Source: CAZWMK01 sp964635065 (GTDB taxonomy: Bacteria > Pseudomonadota > Alphaproteobacteria > Sphingomonadales > Sphingomonadaceae). From it: a DNA stretch of 11,944 bases. The notes under the pieces were generated by a model. The model searched no databases and was not told the origin of the DNA. It saw only the letters and a list, made by a program, of their open reading frames with translations. Positions 1 through 6,446 of this stretch are shown here, in pieces (within the stretch, counting starts at the first letter, position 1; the number at the start of each line of letters is the position of its first letter). The stretch is taken from NCBI GenBank assembly GCA_964635065.1, contig CAZWMK010000076.1, positions 1-11,944 on the forward strand, in the 5' to 3' direction. Position numbers and translations under genes: made by a program.

Positions 1-608
1 TGGCCGATTTCGGTTTCCAGCGTCCGACGCTGCCGCACATCGCGGTCAAGGAAGCCGTATTCCCGTTCGCACGCTTCCCCGGCGTCGATCCGGTGCTTGG
101 CCCGGAAATGAAGTCGACCGGCGAAGTCATGGGTATCGACAGCGATTTTGCGACTGCTTTCGCGAAAAGCCAGCTTGGCGCCGGTACGGTTCTGCCAATG
201 GGCGGCACGGTTTTCGTCTCGGTCAAGGACAGCGACAAGCCGGTGATCCGCGAGGCCGTGCGCGGCCTGCTCGACCTTGGTTTCAAGGTGATCGCTACCA
301 GCGGCACCGCTGATTATCTGAAAGGCGAGGGACTGGATGTTGCCCTTGTCAACAAGGTGCAGCAGGGGCGTCCGCATATCGTCGACCGCATCAAGGATGG
401 CGAAGTGGCGATGATCATCAATACGACGGAAGGCGTGCAATCGCTGAAAGACAGTCATTCGATCCGCACGTCGGCGCTTTATGGCAAGGTGCCCTATTTC
501 ACGACGGCAGCGGCTTCGACGGCGGCTGTCCGCGCGATCGCGGCCCTGAAACGGCAGCGTCTTGAAGTCCGTTCGCTTCAATCCTACTATGAGGCGCTTG
601 CTATTTAG
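1..608 (+). CDS. carB: Carbamoyl-phosphate synthase large subunit, C-terminal part (5' truncated by window edge)
   Basis: This is the 3' end of the large subunit of carbamoyl-phosphate synthase, the cytosolic enzyme that makes carbamoyl phosphate from bicarbonate, ATP and ammonia (passed from CarA) for arginine and pyrimidine synthesis. The reading frame enters with its first full codon at position 3 and ends at TAG 606-608, leaving 201 residues. The first 45 or so residues are the end of the second ATP-grasp half, with the characteristic stretch HIAVKEAVFPF followed by GPEMKSTGEVMG. Residues from about 68 on form the MGS-like allosteric domain, recognisable by VIATSGTA, the NKVQQGRPHIVD segment and INTTEG. 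In the E. coli enzyme this domain binds UMP and ornithine; whether the same effectors act here is inference. The next gene, greA, begins about 80 bp downstream after a hairpin, so the two may be only partly co-transcribed. Identity is clear from the sequence alone. Confidence 0.97.
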   Translation, partial: ADFGFQRPTLPHIAVKEAVFPFARFPGVDPVLGPEMKSTGEVMGIDSDFATAFAKSQLGAGTVLPMGGTVFVSVKDSDKPVIREAVRGLLDLGFKVIATSGTADYLKGEGLDVALVNKVQQGRPHIVDRIKDGEVAMIINTTEGVQSLKDSHSIRTSALYGKVPYFTTAAASTAAVRAIAALKRQRLEVRSLQSYYEALAI

Positions 609-623
609 TCCTCCGGGATACTG

Positions 624-661
624 ATGACAGCGTGCGGCGGGTATTCCGCCCGCGCTGTCAT
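624..661 (+). terminator. Hairpin between carB and greA, possible weak terminator or attenuator
   Basis: A perfect 9-bp outer stem (ATGACAGCG at 624-632 with CGCTGTCAT at 653-661) encloses an inner 5-bp stem (GGCGG 636-640 with CCGCC 646-650) around a GTATT loop. A strong U-tract does not follow, only TTGTATCTTA, so full intrinsic termination is uncertain. The hairpin sits 16 nt after the carB stop and 30 nt before the preferred greA start, and would be in the greA leader if transcription reads through. It also argues against the upstream in-frame greA start at 632, which lies inside the stem. Confidence 0.45.
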
Positions 662-691
662 TGTATCTTAGGGGGTAGGAGAATGAAGAAT

Positions 692-1171
692 ATGGCGACG
701 GTTGAAAAAGTTCCCATGCTCGCTTCCGGTTACAACCGGATGCAGTCGGAACTCCAGCATCTGAAATCCGTCGAACGCCCGAAGATCGTCGAAGACATCG
801 AGGAAGCGCGTGCACACGGCGATCTCTCGGAAAATGCCGAATATCACGCGGCCAAGGAACGTCAGGGGCAGGTCGAAGCGCAGATCGCAGAGCTGGAAGA
901 CCGGCTGTCGCGCGCGCAGGTGATCGACCCGACAACGCTCTCAGGCGACAAGGTGCTGTTTGGCGCCACCGTCAAGCTGTTCGACGAAGACGACAAGCCG
1001 GTCACATATCAGATTGTCGGTGCCTATGAGGCCGACATCAAGGAAGGCCGCATATCCTATACGTCACCGCTGGGTCGCGCGCTGATTGGCCGCAGTGTCG
1101 GCGATGAAGTCGAAGTGCAGACACCGGGTGGCGACCGCTATTATGCGATCGACTCCGTCACCTTTCAATAA
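692..1171 (+). CDS. greA: Transcription elongation factor GreA
   Basis: GreA binds the RNA polymerase secondary channel and stimulates cleavage of backtracked RNA so that stalled elongation complexes can resume. The product is 159 residues, matching the usual length of about 158. Residues 1-78 form the N-terminal antiparallel coiled coil, with the family signature EEARAHGDLSENAEYHAAKE at about 37-56. The acidic pair D44 and E47 at the coil tip corresponds to the residues that coordinate the catalytic Mg ion. The C-terminal FKBP-like domain ends with SPLGRALIGRSVGDEVEV. I place the start at ATG 692 because MATVEKVPML matches the family N-terminus and AGGAG (677-681) is 10 nt upstream. ATG 683 is possible, since GGGGG at 671-675 could serve it. 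The frame is open back to 632, but that part overlaps a hairpin and has no GreA similarity. Product identity is certain; the start is fairly sure. Confidence 0.96.
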   Translation: MATVEKVPMLASGYNRMQSELQHLKSVERPKIVEDIEEARAHGDLSENAEYHAAKERQGQVEAQIAELEDRLSRAQVIDPTTLSGDKVLFGATVKLFDEDDKPVTYQIVGAYEADIKEGRISYTSPLGRALIGRSVGDEVEVQTPGGDRYYAIDSVTFQ

Positions 1172-1174
1172 ACC

Positions 1175-1200
1175 GCCGGGCGTGTCCGGCATACCCCGGC
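1175..1200 (+). terminator. GC-rich hairpin after greA, weak terminator candidate
   Basis: Immediately after the greA stop, GCCGG (1175-1179) can pair with CCGGC (1186-1190), or GCCGGG (1175-1180) with CCCGGC (1195-1200). Only CATTTCCC follows, without a proper T-run. It could reduce read-through into the downstream chemoreceptor gene, but the signal is weak. Confidence 0.25.
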
Positions 1201-1268
1201 CATTTCCCTGACGTTAACCACTTCACGGCCATAACCTCCGCAGAGCTTGTTTTCATGCGGGGAGCAGC

Positions 1269-2996
1269 ATGGCCACTGGAGAGGTTGATCGGGGAATGGC
1301 ACGACGCAGGGCACGCCAGCGCGGCAATATCTTCCATGACATGCCGATTGCCCGGAAGTTTCTTCTGGGCTTTGGCGTCATCGCCATCCTCATCCTTGCT
1401 GCACTTGGGTCCACGGCATTCGGCTTCACCATTCTGTCGCGCGATTTCAAAAGCGCGGCGGCGCAAGCGCAATGGACGCAAGCCGTCACTGCCGTCGCAC
1501 GCGATCATGCTGAACTGCAAAATGCGCAGACACGCTTTATCGCAACCGGCGACTCCTCTGCTTATGCCGCCGTTGCCGATGCCCTGAGGCGCATGCAGAC
1601 AGCCACGATCATGCTTGCGGGGGCGGACAACCAGAAAACGGAACTGAAACAAGCCGGGCAGGAACTGGATGCGGCACTGCGCAGCTATCGCGCAAGCTGG
1701 GCGTCCATGCGGGTCGCAGCCACAGACGGACAGGGCGCGGCGCAGCGCGAAAATATCATCGCCTCTGAGAATGTGACGTTTCAGGCGGCATTGAATGCCA
1801 TCATCGCCACGGCCCAGAAAAACAATGTTCTGACACTGGAACGGTCGGCAGAGCGCACGTCGCGACTGAACCTGTTTCTTGCGCTGTTTTCGATTTTCGC
1901 CGTTGTCGGCGTCGCCTTGATGATGCGTCTGCTCTATCGCTGGATTGCCGTTCCGATCGATGCGGTGGCGCATGCCATGCGCTCTGTCGACAATGCCGAT
2001 TCGGTGATGCGTCTTGCGGAAACCCGGCGTGCCGATGAACTGGGCGAGATGGCGCGCGGTGTGGTGGTGTTGCGCCAGTCCCTGTCGGAAAATCAGGCGC
2101 TGCGGGCGCGGGAACAGGAGATCAAGGCGAAGGAACAGCAGATGATTGCGGCCATCGCCAGCAGCTTTGAAAAGTCGATTGCGCAAATTGCCGGCGAGGT
2201 GGCGCAGGCTGCCGCCGAATTTGAACAGGTAGCGCAGCTGGTATCGCGTGCTGCGGAGGATAACAGCGGTGCCAGTGCGAGTGCGGCCTCTGCTGCCAGC
2301 CAGGCAAGCGTCAGTGTCTCGACGGTGGCAAGTGCGACCGAGGAGATGGCGAGTTCCATTGCCGAGGTGTCACGGCAGGTATCTTCTTCGACGCAGATCG
2401 CGCAGGCAGCCGTTGAACGCGCCCGTGATGCCGATCAGGTCATTGCCAGCCTCGCGCGCGATGCGGTGACGATTGGCGAGGTTGTGGAACTGATCCGGTC
2501 GATTGCCGAACAGACCAATCTTCTCGCGCTGAACGCCACCATCGAGGCCGCACGGGCGGGAGAGGCGGGGCGGGGCTTTGCCGTGGTTGCCGGCGAAGTG
2601 AAGTCGCTGGCCGCACAGACTGCCAAGGCAACAGCCAATATCGCCGAACGTATCGGGGCCATGCAGGCCGTGTCGCAAAACAGCGTTGCCGCGATTTCCG
2701 ACATTCAGGCGATCATCCACGAAATCAGCAATATTTCAACCAGCATCGCCGCGGCTGTCGAACAGCAGGCAATCACGACACAGGAAATTTCGCGCAATAC
2801 GCATCAGGCCGCCGGTGGAACGCAGGATGTCGCCTCGACACTGATCCAGGTACGGCAAGGCGCCGAGGCAACCGGCATGGCCGCCGACAGCGCCTTTCGG
2901 CGTGCCGCCCAGTTGGCCGGGCAGGCGGATGTGCTGCGGAGCGAAGTCGCACAGTTTCTTGCGCGGGTCCGTCAGGACGACCGTGAAGCAGCCTGA
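1269..2996 (+). CDS. Methyl-accepting chemotaxis protein (transmembrane chemoreceptor)
   Basis: This is a 575-residue inner-membrane chemoreceptor that would relay a periplasmic signal to a CheA-CheW array. A first membrane helix spans about 31-54 and a second about 200-222. They flank a periplasmic ligand-binding region of about 145 residues that looks all-helical (four-helix-bundle type); its ligand cannot be read from the sequence. A HAMP linker follows at about 224-276. The cytoplasmic signalling domain (about 300-560) carries the hairpin-tip signature EQTNLLALNATIEAARAGE at 414-432, continuing GRGFAVVAGEVKSLA, which contacts CheA and CheW. The helices are very rich in Ala, Ser and Gln, as usual for methylatable receptors. 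The C-terminus ends DREAA with no NWETF-like CheR/CheB tether. ATG 1269 follows GGGGAG at good spacing; ATG 1296 and 1341 are weaker alternatives. No che or flagellar genes are nearby, so it is an orphan receptor. Confidence 0.95.
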   Translation: MATGEVDRGMARRRARQRGNIFHDMPIARKFLLGFGVIAILILAALGSTAFGFTILSRDFKSAAAQAQWTQAVTAVARDHAELQNAQTRFIATGDSSAYAAVADALRRMQTATIMLAGADNQKTELKQAGQELDAALRSYRASWASMRVAATDGQGAAQRENIIASENVTFQAALNAIIATAQKNNVLTLERSAERTSRLNLFLALFSIFAVVGVALMMRLLYRWIAVPIDAVAHAMRSVDNADSVMRLAETRRADELGEMARGVVVLRQSLSENQALRAREQEIKAKEQQMIAAIASSFEKSIAQIAGEVAQAAAEFEQVAQLVSRAAEDNSGASASAASAASQASVSVSTVASATEEMASSIAEVSRQVSSSTQIAQAAVERARDADQVIASLARDAVTIGEVVELIRSIAEQTNLLALNATIEAARAGEAGRGFAVVAGEVKSLAAQTAKATANIAERIGAMQAVSQNSVAAISDIQAIIHEISNISTSIAAAVEQQAITTQEISRNTHQAAGGTQDVASTLIQVRQGAEATGMAADSAFRRAAQLAGQADVLRSEVAQFLARVRQDDREAA

Positions 2997-3067
2997 ACAG
3001 CTTTCCGAAATGAGGCGTTCGGCGTCAGCCCATTGAACAGCTGCTGCGAAGCGACTAGCTGTATGGA

Positions 3068-3724
3068 GTGACTCCCTTCCGGCCTCCTGTTCAGCCGCGC
3101 GTGACGCGAGCGCTCATTCTTGCATGCTGTGCCGTGCATCTCCTTGCCGTGCTTGCGGGGCAGCCCCTCCAGTCTGCACTGATCGCCATGGCGGGCGTTG
3201 TGCCCGCCGCGCTTTTTTCGGCCGGGGATCAGGTCAACACCGGCCTTCCTCCGGTGTTGACGCTGTTGACCAGCCTGTTTGTGCACGCTGGCTGGATGCA
3301 TCTTTTGTTCAACATGATGTTTCTGGCTTTTGTCGGCCAGCAGGTCGAATGGGTTCTGGGGCCGCGGCGCCTTGTCCTGCTCTATCTGGCCGGCGGTGTG
3401 GTGGGTGGTTTGGGCGAGGCCGTGACACGGCCAGAGTCCACAGTGCCTGTTATCGGTGCAAGTGGTGCTGTGGCGGCTGTTTTTGCGGCCTATGCAACGC
3501 TTTTTGCGCGGCGTCGGGCGCAGCCGCAGCGGGTGATGGGGTTTCATTTATCGGGCGGGCTGATCAACGCCCTTCAATTGGCGCTGGTGTGGATCGGCCT
3601 GCAACTTGCCACCGCACTTGCATTCAACGGCCCGGACGGGGGGATTGCCATATGGGCGCATATCGGCGGTTTCATCACCGGCCTTGTGCTCATTCCGCTC
3701 TATGCCCGGTTACGCTTGAAATAG
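3068..3724 (+). CDS. Rhomboid family intramembrane serine protease
   Basis: The 218-residue product is a polytopic inner-membrane protein of the rhomboid family, which cleaves transmembrane substrates within the lipid bilayer. Six hydrophobic segments can be seen, roughly at 14-36, 63-90, 101-118, 127-147, 163-186 and 193-214. The catalytic dyad is recognisable: serine S132 in VIGASGA and histidine H198 in WAHIGGFITG. The FVHAGWMHLLFN stretch at 71-82 contains H78 and N82, which in characterised rhomboids help form the oxyanion hole. The start is GTG at 3068: an in-frame TAG at 3056-3058 rules out anything further upstream, and no ATG is available before the first membrane helix. The ribosome binding site is poor; GTG 3101 is a possible alternative. 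It lies 71 bp after the chemoreceptor gene and converges on the gamma-carbonic-anhydrase-like gene. The substrate is unknown. Confidence 0.9.
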   Translation: MTPFRPPVQPRVTRALILACCAVHLLAVLAGQPLQSALIAMAGVVPAALFSAGDQVNTGLPPVLTLLTSLFVHAGWMHLLFNMMFLAFVGQQVEWVLGPRRLVLLYLAGGVVGGLGEAVTRPESTVPVIGASGAVAAVFAAYATLFARRRAQPQRVMGFHLSGGLINALQLALVWIGLQLATALAFNGPDGGIAIWAHIGGFITGLVLIPLYARLRLK

Positions 3725-3737
3725 CATAGCCGGGCAT
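3702..3737. terminator. Inverted repeat between convergent genes, possible bidirectional terminator
   Basis: ATGCCCGG (3702-3709) and CCGGGCAT (3730-3737) are perfect 8-bp inverted repeats separated by 20 nt, overlapping the rhomboid stop codon. A second small inverted repeat, CTGAA (3738-3742) with TTCAG (3749-3753), overlaps the end of the opposing gene. Neither is followed by a T-run on either strand. The position between convergent ends suits a transcription stop, but the evidence is structural only. Confidence 0.3.
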
Positions 3738-3749
3738 CTGAAGACGTAT

Positions 3750-4331
3750 TCAGGCGTGCTGCGGCAGGGCTTCAAACTGGCGATGCAGGTCGGCCAGCGT
3801 TTCTTCCGCCCAGCGTTCATAATCCGCCCCATCCCAGGCGCGATGGTCGCCACGGGCATAGGCCAGCGCGTTGCGGTGGTAGTTCAGCGCATTCATGCGA
3901 TTGGCAACCCACGCATTATGCATGCGGATCACCTTGCCCGGAGAGCCGACGACAATCGAATTGGCCGGCACAACCGTGCCATCCTTCACATAGGCATGCT
4001 GGCCGATGATGCTGTTGTCGCCGATCACCGCACCATTGAAAATGGTGGCATTGACACCGACCAGAACATTATGGCCGATGATGCAGCTGTGGATCGTGGC
4101 GTGGTGCGTGATCGAGCAATAATCGCCGATCGACACAGGCTGACCCGGATCTGTGTGCACCATCACGAAATCCTGAATGTTCGTGAAGCATCCGATATCG
4201 ATACGTTCCGATTCCGACCGCATCACGACATTGCACCAGACGGAACTGCCTTCGCCGATACGGACCCGGCCGTAAAGCTGGGCTGACGGGTGAACAAAGG
4301 CGGCATTCGTCTGGTCAATGATCGAACTCAT
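3750..4331 (-). CDS. Gamma-class carbonic anhydrase-like hexapeptide-repeat protein
   Basis: The 193-residue product is a left-handed beta-helix protein of the gamma carbonic anhydrase / YrdA / CaiE group, expected to be a cytoplasmic trimer binding a metal at the subunit interface. Hexapeptide-type repeats run from about 13 to 136, with recurring IG-D-S or VG turns such as IGEGSS, IGDYCS, IGHNVL and IGDNSI. The three putative metal ligands fit the family spacing: H59 (VMVHTDPG), H76 and H81 (ITHHATIHSC). The conserved NIQD segment lies at 51-54. The usual GHGA-type segment reads THHA here, with an extra H77. A helical tail follows at about 137-193. The start codon overlaps the stop of the upstream mlaC-type gene by ATGA, indicating translational coupling. 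Carbonic anhydrase activity is not assured, since many members of this family are inactive or act on other substrates. Confidence 0.88.
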   Translation of the reverse strand: MSSIIDQTNAAFVHPSAQLYGRVRIGEGSSVWCNVVMRSESERIDIGCFTNIQDFVMVHTDPGQPVSIGDYCSITHHATIHSCIIGHNVLVGVNATIFNGAVIGDNSIIGQHAYVKDGTVVPANSIVVGSPGKVIRMHNAWVANRMNALNYHRNALAYARGDHRAWDGADYERWAEETLADLHRQFEALPQHA

Positions 4332-4975
4332 GAGCGCGTACCGATTTCCTTCATGAACCTGACAAGGGCGTCAAAGCCATTCTTGCGAATGTAGGAATCG
4401 AAATCCGCTTCCTGTGTCAACGTCAGATTGACGCCGGCGACCGTCAGATTGGTGATTTTCAGCTTGCCATCGGCCGTCTTGCGTAATGTCCAGATGGTTT
4501 CGATAGGCTGGGCGCCATCGGGGGTGGTGATCCGCGTCGTGACGTCGATATCACCACGCGTGCCACGTGGGCGCGTGCGCAGCACCCGGAGGTCGGCATT
4601 GGCATAGTCGTATAGACGGTCTGCATAAGTGCCGACCACATAATCAGGGAATACAGCCTGATACTGACGATACTGGGCCGGGGTGATATTGGGCGGCAGG
4701 TGACGGCGGATCAGTTTTACGCCGATTTCCTGAACGGCGAAATTCTCGCGCAGCATGTCACGGAAGCGAGCCCGCGCATCATTTCTGGTCAGTGATTTGT
4801 CACGCAGGATGGCGAAGGCCTTGTCGGCCAGTCCATCAATGAACTGGCCAGCCACCCTGGCGTCACTGGCCGATGCAGGCTGCGCCGTTGCAGTGGCGGG
4901 CGCCATCGGAAACAGAGCGACAGGGGTTGCGCAGGCCAGCGCCAGTGCAAGGCGTCCGGTAAGTGACATGGTCAT
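4328..4975 (-). CDS. MlaC/Ttg2D-family periplasmic phospholipid-binding protein
   Basis: The 215-residue product belongs to the MlaC (Ttg2D, toluene-tolerance) family, periplasmic proteins that ferry phospholipids between the outer-membrane MlaA complex and the inner-membrane MlaFEDB ABC transporter, keeping outer-membrane lipid asymmetry. A signal peptide occupies about residues 1-32, with a hydrophobic Ala/Leu-rich core and a likely cleavage after an Ala-x-Ala stretch. The mature part shows the family's features: an N-terminal FIDGLADKAFAIL helix, the RFRDMLRENFAVQEIG segment, the YRQYQAVFPDYVVGTYADRL segment, and beta strands ending with the VNLTLTQEADFDSYIRKNGFDALV region. It starts 12 nt after the cytochrome c stop, and its stop overlaps the next start by ATGA. 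ATG 4969 is an alternative start. No mlaA, mlaD, mlaE or mlaF gene is next to it. I am confident of the family but leave the symbol open. Confidence 0.88.
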   Translation of the reverse strand: MTMSLTGRLALALACATPVALFPMAPATATAQPASASDARVAGQFIDGLADKAFAILRDKSLTRNDARARFRDMLRENFAVQEIGVKLIRRHLPPNITPAQYRQYQAVFPDYVVGTYADRLYDYANADLRVLRTRPRGTRGDIDVTTRITTPDGAQPIETIWTLRKTADGKLKITNLTVAGVNLTLTQEADFDSYIRKNGFDALVRFMKEIGTRS

Positions 4976-4987
4976 GGCTTTATCCGT

Positions 4988-5374
4988 TTACTTGCCGGCA
5001 GGATTTTTCAGGAAGGCGATCAACGCCTTGCGCTTTGCAGCGTCATTGATGCCTGCGAAACCCATCATGGTGCCGGGCACTTCCGTTCGCGGCGCGGCAA
5101 GGAATGCGTCAAGCGTCTGTTCATTCCAGACCTTGCCATATTTCTTCATGGCCGGCGAGAAGCGCGTGTAACCGGCCAACGACCCGGCCTTGCGCCCCAT
5201 GACATTCTTCAGGGACGGTCCCATGCGCGGTTGATCGTCAGCCTTGTCGACAGGATAATGGCACATGGCACAGGATTGCATGTAGATTTTCTGTCCATCG
5301 AGGGCCTGCGCAGATGCCGCCGAAGCGGGCAGGGCGATGGCAGCAAAAGCAGCAAGCGTAACCAGGCTCTTCAT
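4988..5374 (-). CDS. Secreted class I cytochrome c (c2/c550-like)
   Basis: The 128-residue product is a small periplasmic electron carrier. It has a Sec signal peptide (about 1-23, cleavage probably after SAASA or SAQA). The single heme-binding motif CAMCH (C35, C38, H39) covalently attaches heme c. The cytochrome c2-like segment GPSLKNVMGRKAG lies at about 52-64, the FSPAMKKYGKVWNEQTLDAFL segment after it, and PGTMMGFAG at about 100-108, where M103 or M104 is the sixth iron ligand. It is the first gene of a minus-strand operon, followed 12 nt later by the mlaC-type gene. The ribosome binding site GAGGAGGAA just upstream of ATG is the strongest in the window, suggesting high expression. Its redox partners are unknown. 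No cytochrome oxidase or bc1 gene is adjacent. Confidence 0.94.
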   Translation of the reverse strand: MKSLVTLAAFAAIALPASAASAQALDGQKIYMQSCAMCHYPVDKADDQPRMGPSLKNVMGRKAGSLAGYTRFSPAMKKYGKVWNEQTLDAFLAAPRTEVPGTMMGFAGINDAAKRKALIAFLKNPAGK

Positions 5375-5431
5375 ATTTCCTCCTCGTGTCGTATCCGATA
5401 TTTAGGCGGACACGGCTGAACTGTGACTTAA

Positions 5432-5448
5432 TGCACTTATCTGGTGCA
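5432..5448. promoter_or_regulatory. Short inverted repeat in the divergent cytochrome c / DUF2336 promoter region
   Basis: The 100-bp gap between the divergent cytochrome c and DUF2336 genes (5375-5474) must hold promoters for both. It contains the inverted repeat TGCAC-N7-GTGCA at 5432-5448, a plausible dyad for a dimeric regulator, but the arms are only 5 bp and could be chance. I could not assign convincing -35/-10 elements in either direction. Confidence 0.2.
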
Positions 5449-5474
5449 CGCGCATGTCATAAGCTGGGGGGGCG

Positions 5475-6446
5475 ATGCAAGAGCAGCAATTGTCACAGGC
5501 CCTGACGATGGCCGATGTCGAGCGACTGGCCGCCGATCCTTCGGCCCAAAACCGTGAAGTCATCGCCGCCAAGCTGGTTGCGCGCTATGATCATGGCTGG
5601 TCGACGCAAGAGCGTGACATTGCCGACCAGCTGCTGCGGACATTGGCCCGCGACTTCGAAGTCGCGGTGCGCCAAGCCCTGTCGCGCAGTGTCGCCATGT
5701 CGATGCGGGTTCCGCGCGACGTTGCGGTGACACTGGCGCACGATATCGCCGCTGTCGCGCAACCGATCCTGACAGACAGCATGTTGCTTGATGTCGAGGA
5801 CTTGCTTGACGTGATTGCCCGCCATGGAGCCGCGCATCAGATGGCAATAGCGGCGCGGCGCCATGTGCGGGCGCCGGTGTCTGAAGCGCTGGTGGCGCGT
5901 GATGATCCGCGCGTGATCGCAAGGCTGGTGGCCAATGACGGTGCCGAGATTGCCGAACCTGTCCTGCATAAGGTGGTGGAGCGACATGGCGCGGACGACC
6001 GGGTCAACGCCCCTCTTTCGGAACGTGACCAGCTGCCATTATCGGTAGCCGAACGTCTTGTCGCAAAAGTCAGCGAGAAATTGCGCGAACGACTGTTGCG
6101 TGAAGGACGGCAGACGGCCTTGCCCGCACTCGATGACAGCAAGGCTGCGGCTCATGCCGCCTTGCTGCTTGTCGACCCATCGAGCGATGCGCTGGATGTG
6201 CTTGCGCTTGTCGAGCGTTTGCACCGCAGTCGTCAGCTGTCAGCCACCATGCTGACACGGGCGCTGGAACAAGGTGACCGGATCATGGCGTCCGCCATTG
6301 TCGCTCGTTTGAGCGGTATGGCGATGCCTGCGGTTCATGGCCGTCTTTTCCACGGCAATCAGGCTGAGCAGACGGCGCTTTTGACGCGCGCGGGCATGAA
6401 GGGGGCGCAAGCTCTAGAGTTGACCCGCCTTATAAGCCGCCTCTGA
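5475..6446 (+). CDS. DUF2336 domain-containing protein
   Basis: The 323-residue product belongs to the alphaproteobacterial DUF2336 family, which has no established function. It is predicted soluble: I see no signal peptide or membrane helix. The sequence is almost entirely helical, with repeated amphipathic helices of HEAT-like character, for example VSEALVARDDPRVIARL at about 135-151 followed by the family-typical LSERDQLPLSVAERLVAKVS at about 181-200. The N-terminal part (MADVERLAADPSAQNREVIA) looks like a helical cap. ATG 5475 follows a run of seven Gs (5466-5472) acting as the Shine-Dalgarno sequence. Its promoter region is shared divergently with the cytochrome c operon. Its 3' end overlaps the convergent DUF3618 gene by 33 bp. 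Helical repeat proteins of this kind usually act as binding scaffolds, but that role is inference here. Confidence 0.85.
   Translation: MQEQQLSQALTMADVERLAADPSAQNREVIAAKLVARYDHGWSTQERDIADQLLRTLARDFEVAVRQALSRSVAMSMRVPRDVAVTLAHDIAAVAQPILTDSMLLDVEDLLDVIARHGAAHQMAIAARRHVRAPVSEALVARDDPRVIARLVANDGAEIAEPVLHKVVERHGADDRVNAPLSERDQLPLSVAERLVAKVSEKLRERLLREGRQTALPALDDSKAAAHAALLLVDPSSDALDVLALVERLHRSRQLSATMLTRALEQGDRIMASAIVARLSGMAMPAVHGRLFHGNQAEQTALLTRAGMKGAQALELTRLISRL

Noticed and set aside
1210..1225. Possible CtrA-type site (TTAACC) upstream of the chemoreceptor
   Set aside because: Only one half-site is present, without the second TTAA at the required spacing.
1158..2186. Long minus-strand open frame opposite the chemoreceptor gene (342 codons)
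   Set aside because: It is antisense to a clear MCP, is rich in Arg, His, Gly and Cys, and shows no recognisable domain. GC-rich codon bias on the real strand explains the open frame.
2994..3042. Direct repeat TGAACAGCT at 2994-3002 and 3034-3042 flanking the MCP stop
   Set aside because: Only two 9-bp copies exist with no mobile element between them; most likely chance.
2972..3547. Minus-strand open frame opposite the rhomboid gene (191 codons)
   Set aside because: The composition is strongly basic and His/Gln-rich, and the plus strand encodes a rhomboid with intact catalytic residues.
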